A model generated the notes under the pieces. It was given only the letters and a program-made list of their open reading frames with translations. It searched no databases and was not told the origin of the DNA. Below, piece after piece: positions 56,442 through 64,000 of a DNA stretch of 64,000 bases. The position numbers and the translations under genes are program-made. Every line of letters begins with the position of its first letter. Position 1 is the stretch's first letter. Origin of the DNA: Benincasa hispida (Eukaryota > Streptophyta > Magnoliopsida > Cucurbitales > Cucurbitaceae); NCBI RefSeq assembly GCF_009727055.1, contig NC_052350.1, forward strand, positions 19,856,104-19,920,103. The letters are read 5' to 3'.

Positions 56442-57360
56442 AACACCAAGAACGAATCCTCAACTTGAATCCATTGAGCTACCAAGGCGATTTTATGGAC
56501 CTGTAGCTCGAAGCTTCAACGTAACATGAGTAATTGACTGAACTCTTTAGTCATAGGATCCACCATCCGTTAACTGCCAAGCACTCCACTAAAGACCAAC
56601 AGCTGAACTCTTCTTACTACAGATATATTATGTGTCCATCTTAACCAATCAATAGTGCGACAACCCTTCACAGATCGCTTGTAAGTACAGCTCAGCCAAT
56701 AACCGTTATGACCCCGTAGTTACATCTAACTCTTTAAGTACCACTGATCCCTTTGAGCTACCAAGGCGATTTTATGGACATGTAGCTCGAAGCTCCAATG
56801 TTACATGAGTAATTGACTGAACTTTTTAGTCATAGGATCCACCATCTGTTAACTGCCAAGCACTCCACTAAAGACCAACAGCTGAACTCTTCTTACTACA
56901 GATATATTATGTGTCCATCTTAACCAATCAATAGTACGACAACCCTTCACAGATCGCTTGTAAGTACAACTCAGCCAATAACCGTTATGCCCCTGTAGTT
57001 ACATCTAACTCCTTAAGTACCACTGATCCTTCTAATGAACATAAGTTATAATCTTGCTATGACTAAGTCCTCTCTTCAAAAGAGAAGCTTTGGCCACTAT
57101 GTTCAAGCCCCGGAATCAGCCCTTAAAGGAGCAATCTATCTACTTATCTCTGCTTCGGGGAAGGAGTGAATTTCATCTTGTGTAACTGACTTCCCATTTC
57201 CAAAATCAGAAAAGTCCCCAAAAAGGTAGGCATGTTGAGTTGGCAATCTGGCCAGTCTCACTCATACTAATCAAAGGAGCGCCCTCAAAGGTAGGAGTTC
57301 CCAAAACACTAGGGATTGAGGTCATGTCACTTATGGTTGTTTAGGTGAGATATAAGTCTT
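56442..57360 (-). repeat. Outer copia 3' LTR, part 2, with internal duplication
   Basis: Continuation of the LTR broken by the inner element. About 270 bases are tandemly duplicated: GAGCTACCAAGGCGATTTTA at about 56485 and again at 56756, followed by parallel sequence. The start of the LTR, the polypurine tract and the end of RNase H are deleted: near 57360 the LTR jumps straight into the RNase H coding region. Confidence 0.8.
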
Positions 57361-57368
57361 AAGTATCA

Positions 57369-60345
57369 TGGAGCTTCCAGCCCCGCTCCAAATTTGTAAG
57401 GAATTTTCTCAGCCACATAACCTTCTTAGCTGCTTCACAAGCAGCTACGTATTCGACTTCCATAGTGGAGTCTGTGATGCATCATTGCTTGATGCTTTGC
57501 CACACTACAACCCATCCATAAGAGTGAACACTGCCCCGATGTCGATTTGCGAGAATCTCTATCGGTCTGAAAGTCAGAGTTTGTGTATCTTGTAAGGATC
57601 AAATCCTTATCTCCATACACGAACATGTAGTCCCCCATTCTTTGAAGATACTTGAGGATCGTCTTGACTGCCGTCCAGTGATCAAATCCTGGATTGGATT
57701 GATATCGACTGACAATCCCTACTGCATAGCAAATGTCTGGTCTTGTACACAACATTGCATTCATTAAGCTTCCTGCAACTGAAGCATAGGGAATCCGTCT
57801 CATCTTCTCAACCTCTTGAGGTGTCTTGGGACATTGATCCTTAGACAATACGATTCCATGCCTGAAGGGTAACAAACCCCTCTTGGAATCTTGCATCCTA
57901 TACCTGATCAACATTTGATCGATGTACAATGCCTAAGATAAGGCTAACGTCTTGTTCTTACAATCGCGAATGATCTAGATCCCTAGAACATACTGTGCCT
58001 CACCCAAACTTTTATTTGGAACTGGGCAGCTAGCCATTTCTTAATGTCAGTCAGATTACATCATTCCTAATGAGTAGGATATCATGCACATACAGTATCA
58101 AGAAAGCTACTGAGCTGTTGATGATCTTCTTGTAGATACAAGGCTCATCAACGTTTTGATCAAAGCCAAATGACTTGATCACTTTGTCAAATCTAATGTT
58201 CTATGATCGAGACGCTTGTTTCAACCCATAAATGGACCTATTAAGCTTGCAAATTTTTTGCTCTTGATCTAAAATGTGAACGCCTCTGATTGAGTCATAT
58301 AGATGGTCTCTTCATGATTACCATTAAGAAAGGTAGTCTTGACGTCCATTTACCATATCTCATAATCATAAAATGTGGCTATGGACAGAAGTATCCTGAT
58401 AGACTTAAGCATGAAAACAGGTGAGAAAGTTTCCTCATAGTCAACTTCCTCGACCTGGTTATAACCCTTTGCCACGAGTCAAGCCTTAAAGGTTTGCACC
58501 TTTCCATCAATACCTCTCTTTCTCTTATAAATCTACTTACACCCAATAGGGCTTACCCCATCAGGCAGATCCACAAGCTCTCAAACATTATTGAAGTACA
58601 TTGACTTCATCTTCTGGTTCATGGCTTTAATCCATTCATCCTTATCAACATCCTCCATTGCTTTCTTAAAAGACAGCGGATCTCTAACCCCATCATTAAA
58701 AATGATGTTCTAGGCTTCAGTCAAACCCGTGTAGCGAGCCACTGGGTTCATAACCCTTCCCACTATGTCGAGGCGGTCTCAACTCTTGAGTTGGTTAACT
58801 AGATGTACCGATCTCAACAACTCTTGTTGACCTGTCAGTTTGTTCAACAACTTTTGTTGAACCCTCAGTAGTCTCAGTCTCACTAGAAATCTCACGTAAA
58901 ACTAGCTTACTTTGTGGCTTATGATCCCTAATATGGTCTTCTTTCAAGAAGATAGCATTTATAGAAACAAACACTTTGTTCTTACTCGAATCATAGAAGT
59001 ATCCACTTCTCATTTCCTTAGGGTAGCCTACAAAGAGGCAAAATTTCGAACGCGGTTCCAACTTCTTCGTGTTAGTCACAAGCACATGTGTCGAACAACC
59101 CAAAATCCTAAAGTGGCGTAAACTACCTTTACGACCTTTCCACAACTCAAAAGGTGTTTAGGAAACGCTTTTCGAGAGAACGTTGTTCAAAATATAACAT
59201 GCAGTCTCCACTGTAAAACCACAAAATGAGTCTAGAATATGAGCATAACTCATCATAGACCGAAATATGTCCAACAAGGTTATGTTTCTCCTTTCTAATA
59301 CACCATTCTGCTGAGGTGTACTTGGGGTCGAAAGTTGGACGCAATCCCATGTTCTATCATATAGTTCTGGAATTAAAGGTTCATATACTCTCCACCACGA
59401 TCAAATCGTAGTGTTTTCATCTTCTTATCTAACAAGTTTTCAACTTCAGCCTTATACTCTTTGAACTTGTCAAGGGCTTCAAACTTACGTCGCATTAGGT
59501 AGAGATACCCGTACCTTAATAATCATCTATGAAAGAGATGAAATATTCATACCCACCTCGAGCTCTAACACTCATCGGACCACAAAGGTCAGAATGTACA
59601 AGCTCCAAGGCTTCCTTGGCTCTGTAACCTTTTCCAGTAAAAGGTCGCTTGGTCATCTTGCCTTTGAGGCATGATTCACACACCGGTAAGAAGTTTTCTT
59701 CTAAACTCTATAGAAGTCCACTTTTTAGTAACTGTTCAATCCTATTGAGGTTGATGTGACCTAATCTTAGATGCCAAAAATGGGCGTTTTCCTTAGAAGA
59801 AACCTTTGGTCTTTTAGCTTTGTTTTCGTACTGAACATTTCAGTATTAAATAAGGCTTTTATGACCAAAGAGCTTAGTACATATAAGTTACTTTGCATCG
59901 AACCAAAACCAATCTCCATTCCATTCTTGAAAATAAATACTTTATTCTCAGAAAAGGAGACGGTATACCCTTGTTCAATGAGAAAATAAATCGAGATTAA
60001 TTTCCTCTTAATATGAGGAACTACGAAAACATTATCCAGTAAGAGATAACGTTTCTTGTCAACAAATAACTTCAGCCTACCTACAACAATAGCAGAAACA
60101 ACCTCACCAGTACCGACTCTAAGAGTCATCTCTCCTTGTGACAACGTTTTCCAGGAATTGAATCCTTGGTAAGAGGAACTGACATGGTTGATAGCACCCA
60201 AATCTAGGATCCAGGCATAATCATCATTCTCTACCAAACACGTCTCCAAGACAAATAAATCAGATTTACTGTCTTTCCTCCTCTTTTGGAGAGTAGTGGG
60301 ATCAATATCAGAACAACTAACACTACTAGTTTTGTCATCCATCCC
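57369..60345 (-). pseudogene. Outer copia pol: protease, integrase, RT, RNase H
   Basis: From high to low coordinates. Protease AWILDLGAINHVSSSYQ (near 60190-60240), where Asp is kept but the following Ser and Thr are changed. GAG-pre-integrase GEMTLRVGTGEVVSAIVVGR and LDNVFVVPHIKRKLIS (59767-60342). Integrase end TPQQNGVLERRNITLLDI and MMSYAHILDSFCGFTVETAC. RKGSLRHFRILGCSTHVLVT and FCLFVGYPKEMRSGYFYDSS (58795-59145). RT fragments at 58050-58560 with VxIINSSVAFLIL-type and KTTFLNGN-type blocks. A 164-codon frame (57435-57929) reads RMQDSKRGLLPFRHGIVLSK, YASVAGSLMNAMLCTRPDIC and YAVGIVSRYQSNPGFDHWTA, then enters RNase H. The C-terminus is lost in the LTR deletion. Non-functional. Confidence 0.9.
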
Positions 60346-60680
60346 TTTATGCTCGAAAAGTAAGACTGACGTTCTAACAAAACTTGCAACGAGTCCATGA
60401 TCTCGCGTGCAATGACCATGTTCTTAACCCTTTTAGCCAAAACATCAGGTATGCTAGCCAAAATGTGAAGTTAGGCCAATGAATTAGCCTTCATCCACAA
60501 CTCATATGCATTGCAAACACTTCGTGGTGCATCAAGGGTTGGGACTTGAGGACATTCTTCAACCACAATAAATTTGAGGTCATTTTCCACAAAATAAGTT
60601 TTACATGACTCTTTCCACTGTATGTAATCGATCATATTAAAAGTACTAAACGGAAATATTAACGAGTTGCTGAAAAGAAA
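60346..60680 (-). pseudogene. Outer copia gag, internally deleted
   Basis: It reads YIQWKESCKTYFVENDLKFI, VVEECPQVPTLDAPRSVCNA and YELWMKANSLA, then ASIPDVLAKRVKNMVIAREI and MDSLQVLLERQS. It then runs directly into GMDDKTSSVSCSDIDPTTLQ, just before the protease. The second half of gag, including the RNA-binding zinc knuckle, is deleted. Confidence 0.85.
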
Positions 60681-62439
60681 AACACCTTGACCTATGTTAG
60701 GTTTTAAGCAAATACCCGTTGAAAAAACACAAAATCCAATAAGGTTTTGCAAAACTAACATGAACCACGTGTGACATCTAGTTTCGCAATGACGCTTCAA
60801 AGGTTTAGGACAAAAACTGCCGAAGGGAGGTCAATTATTCCTCCTCTGAATTGAGAAATTCTCGATCAGTCATTAATACAATAACAACTCTTGCTTCTAT
60901 AACGACTAGCCATCATTAATTTGGTCAAAAGATCATTAACTTACTTAACAATCTCCCATAAGTGTGACCTGCCATTTTAGGTCTTAGAGATCCACCCCAA
61001 GCAGCCAATCCAAAGGGAAAAAATCCGATTTGGGCAAAACCTAAAGCGACCCTATCCATTTTTGGAGTTCACCTTGATCTTGACCAACTGCAAAACACAT
61101 ATGAAGGGGGACGCTCCCAGGGCACCACGAGAGAGTACAAAATAATCCCACGGTGTGAACCAATGACAGAGACCGTAGGACGTGTTGACACACACCCTTC
61201 ACCCACTTACTATAAACACTCTTTCCGTCCACTTTGATATTAACTCATGCAAACACAATCCGGAGGGGGATGCTCCCAGGGCACCATGAGGCCAAGTATG
61301 AATCCCACAGTGTGAACATACAGGGAGAAACGAGAGTAGAATCATTGATATATCAGATATATCTCTTCGTCCCACTGAGTATTTTATAACCTAGGGTTTA
61401 GTTTACTTAGAAAAAAACACGGCTAAAAATTTTAACTAAGTGACATTTTAGGTTTGCCAAGAGTAACGTTTACCTTGGATAGTTAAACAACTTTTGATCA
61501 TCATCCATTAAACTCTTTAACGGAGTCTTTGACCAATTGTCGCATGCTTGTAGAAAATCTATCTAATTCACCTTTCCAGGTAGGTTCCCAGATAGGGGTA
61601 TTCCATTTCCGTCAGCTTAAAAACCCCAGCCTAGACAGAACCTGCCTTAGACAAAAGGTCTCTTATAGATAGATTTAAAACAAAATTAATCTATTATGCC
61701 AATCAATTTAATCATATTAAACCAATTTTATAAGATTAATCTAGGTTACTAATCTCATTAAAACTAGTTGAACTTAAGTCTATCTCAATCCAATTTTAAA
61801 ACCCTTTTACAAACATGAGTTCACTCTAAGTCCGCATGCAACTCTTTCTTATCGATTTTAGTTCTAATTTCCTTTATAACACTTATAACGGAAAGACCGA
61901 AAATCACAACGCAAAGCAAAACAAAAATAAGACATTCATAACTTTTATAAACAATCTAAGTGTCATGTTCAATGCATTGTTCATTCATTGCTATTTTTTA
62001 TATAAGTCTTATACAAACAAGCAATGAATCACGCAAAACATGCCTCCATTCACCCTTATACTATAATGCTTACAATAAAAGGATGATGCATGAATATGCT
62101 CATTGCATGCATAAATATAACTCTTATATTTTCATGATGCTTGCACATGCTTTCACGTAATTTCTTCATGCTAGATTATAACATTTATAATACATGATGC
62201 TTGAATAATTGCACAACCTAAGGTGAGTTTCAAATCTATATGTCAAACACTTTACCATATAAACCATACATCACATGCATAATAAACAAATATTGATGAA
62301 CCATGTAAAATTGCCTCAAATCCTCAAAAGAAACAAGCTAACTATTACAAAACAAGGATTCATCGGTTCAAACAGGTGAACCAGGTCTTGAATCATCCGG
62401 GCGAAGCAATGCATCTCCACTTATCATGCAACAAACACC
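60681..62439 (-). other. Outer copia leader with paired repeats
   Basis: Non-coding leader. Two repeats about 159 bases apart (GACGCTCCCAGGGCACCACG near 61109 and GATGCTCCCAGGGCACCATG near 61268) match those of the inner element's leader. The remainder is AT-rich, and short frames at 61836-62160 and 62426-62653 are not supported. Confidence 0.65.
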
Positions 62440-62965
62440 CCACAATCGTCTACATAAAAGAACAAACGCTTTGCCCTATCGTTTACCTACGCTTTCCGAC
62501 TTAAACGATCGTTTAGCAACGATCATGTACCTTTTACAATGCAATGAAGCACGAGGTACGCGATCGTCTAGTGCGCTCCGCATAAAGCAAGTCTTATACG
62601 ATCGTATAAACGACAATGATGCGGAAAAGCACCATCATCTAAACGATCACTGAGCAAGCACCTTTGTTCCGTATACCGCGTGATCGTGTAGTCAGTGACT
62701 ATTCGATGATGCATGCTAACTACATAATCGTTTAGCGTGTGCCTTCTTCTAAACGATAAGCATTATATGCTCCGACTACGATCATCTACCTACAGCGTCT
62801 TCGTGATCGGGCAACCAACGCTACGCGATAAAGTAAACGATTTACCCTATCGTTTAGCATTAGCTAAATGATCGTTTAATAAATACTACACAATCGTATA
62901 GAAAAATCTACATGATCGTTTAGATAAAACCCAACGGTCGTTTACCTGAGGCTACACGACACGAC
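62440..62965. repeat. CGAT array in the outer copia leader
   Basis: Over 500 bases with CTTAAACGATCGTTTAGC, GTACGCGATCGTCTAGTG, TATACGATCGTATAAACG, CGCGTGATCGTGTAG and CTACATGATCGTTTAG. It is the densest array on the right side of the window. Confidence 0.85.
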
Positions 62966-63279
62966 CAACTCTTGGTCTTTTTCTTCGCTGAGAACCACAT
63001 TTCCATGCGTCGAAACTTCATCACGAACGACTCGACTAAATCAAATTCTTTGAATTACAGACTCGATTGCATGTTAATTATGCCCAAAAAAACAGGGGCT
63101 TTTAGAAATTACCACTTTGTAATTGAAAGAAAGCTTTAAACAGAGGCAATTAAACCCGTAAACATTCATCAACGCCATCCATAAAAGCATTTAACAATTA
63201 AACACAAGTGCAGACAACCCACCATGACTGTAAAAGATGTTCAAAACAGAAGTAAAATTTGAAATATCAGAACAACCTG

Positions 63280-63291
63280 GTTCTGATACCA
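63280..63291 (-). promoter_or_regulatory. Primer binding site of the outer copia
   Basis: Minus strand TGGTATCAGAAC, one change from the initiator-Met tRNA complement, two bases below the LTR end at 63294. Confidence 0.85.
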
Positions 63292-63293
63292 AT

Positions 63294-63681
63294 TGAAAGA
63301 AAGCGAACATGAGGATTTCCATGAACAGCAGAAGTATCGTTCCAAATTTCAATTGTATATGAAAATACACAATTACAGTCACAAATGGAAACAACAGGCT
63401 ATGCGCAAAACATAAATTATAGCATGCTTTACTATAGGATCAAGGGAAGAATTCACATACCTTTGAAGACTCATCTTCAAGATCCCTCGATCACGAACGC
63501 TCGAACAATTGGCAACACTGCAACACTCAAACGCTCGCACAATACGATCGCTATATTGCATAATCACAAGAACTCGAACAAAGCGACCACCAAGGTTACG
63601 AACACTCCGAACACCACGAATGACCTCCACAGAACCTCGACTGTGTCGAATTGAGTATGACACCGCAAAAAAGGTTACCTT
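63294..63681 (-). repeat. Outer copia 5' LTR, 3' portion
   Basis: Aligns with 44235-44622. It is cut at 63682 by a new LTR; the last five bases ACCTT (63677-63681) are the candidate target duplication. In the uninterrupted copy the sequence continues ACCTTGGTATTCTCGG at about 44617. Confidence 0.87.
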
Positions 63682-64000
63682 TGTTGGAGTTTATTTCCTA
63701 AAACTTGTAGCTTGTAAATTAATAAATATATTCTGTTTTGTTTTTCGATAAAGTTGTTATTGAAATTGTAATCTTGAAAACAATAAACTAAGGTTCCGAG
63801 GCTATTTAATGTAATTTGAACTTTATGTAGTGACATAAATGTGGATCAAGTTCAAGTATATAGCCAAAATGGTCTATAGTATATGAATAAGGTTGGGTGT
63901 CTTATTCTGGGGACACTATGGATGCAGCCCACTTTGTAGATAGTACAAACGATGTGATCCTGAATCGTTCATATAGAGATATGTGAGTAGGGGTATCCTA
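63682..64000 (+). mobile_element. Start of a plus-strand copia LTR, running off the window
   Basis: Begins TGTTGGAGTTTATTTCC and parallels the LTR at 20388 in layout (AACTTTATGTAGTGACATAA, TGGATCAAGTTCAAGTATAT, GGTTGGGTGTCTTATTCTGG). Only the first 319 bases are present. Confidence 0.8.

Larger units (their letters stand above)
44235..63681 (-). mobile_element. Outer copia element (minus), interrupted twice
   Basis: The 3' LTR starts at the low end (44235, plus-strand TGAAGGATATCGGACATGAG) and is split by the inner copia (45287-56436, plus target duplication). It resumes at 56442-57360. Pol and gag remnants, the leader, a primer binding site at 63280-63291 and the 5' LTR from 63294 (plus-strand TGAAAGAAAGCGAACATGAG) follow. 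The two LTR ends align base for base over 27 positions with few differences. A plus-strand LTR inserts at 63682, so the outer 5' end is beyond the window. The candidate left target duplication is CCATA (44230-44234). Confidence 0.85.

Noticed and set aside
61836..62160. Short plus-strand frames in the outer copia leader
   Set aside because: Overlapping, AT-rich, not shared with the inner element's leader as coding sequence.

Overview
The window is nuclear DNA of a flowering plant, almost certainly a eudicot. The evidence is intron-containing plant gene fragments, a plant-type mitochondrial cox1 scrap, a plastid 16S scrap, a prolamin-like (ECA1-type) secreted protein, and Ty1/copia, Ty3/gypsy, CACTA and Mutator-like elements in AT-rich DNA. 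The repeat texture resembles cucurbit genomes, but that is recall and not proof. Only one gene looks intact and host-encoded: a 108-residue secreted six-cysteine protein at 17935-18261 (minus). Nearly everything else is transposon, transposon wreckage or repeat.

Layout. 1-1.2 kb: decayed copia pol (minus). 1.2-7.5 kb: AT-rich DNA with foldbacks, a GATAGC palindrome array, a purine tract and a dispersed repeat. 7512-16974: a full-length 9.46-kb CACTA transposon with a 3-bp target duplication ATC. It carries terminal and subterminal repeats, a transposase-24-type C-terminal exon, and captured pieces of a KIN-7 kinesin, a casein kinase 1-like kinase and an LRR protein. It also carries a scrap of mitochondrial cox1 fused to gypsy RT, and a nested 2.7-kb gypsy solo LTR (target duplication CGTAA). 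The empty target site survives next to it because the target had been tandemly duplicated. 17.9-18.4 kb: the host gene with its TATA box. 18.8-20.4 kb and 35.7-37.3 kb are copies of one segmental duplication leading into Mutator-like transposase copies. In the first copy a 6.7-kb copia element (20388-27080) with gag but no pol is inserted.

28.5-34.2 kb: a decayed Athila/Tat-like gypsy element (minus) whose pol core is missing. 37.3-39.65 kb: a Mutator transposase running in frame into a plant mobile domain. 39950-41787: a copia solo LTR (target duplication GTATA). 41.8-44.2 kb: the 5' part of a gypsy element, cut by an outer copia element (44235 to beyond the window, minus). That outer copia is itself split by a complete inner copia (45287-56436, target duplication AAATC). 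A further plus-strand LTR starts at 63682 inside the outer copia's 5' LTR and runs off the window.

Two themes stand out. First, the CACTA element is a host-gene collector. Second, degenerate arrays of a CGAT-centred palindrome (core close to AAACGATCGTTT) recur inside the CACTA element and in the leaders and/or LTRs of three copia elements. Assembly caution: a perfect head-to-head pair of Tn5/Nextera mosaic ends (47470-47507) sits between two near-identical blocks, and a single N at 48977 is flanked by an 18-base duplication. The inner copia is therefore locally misassembled.
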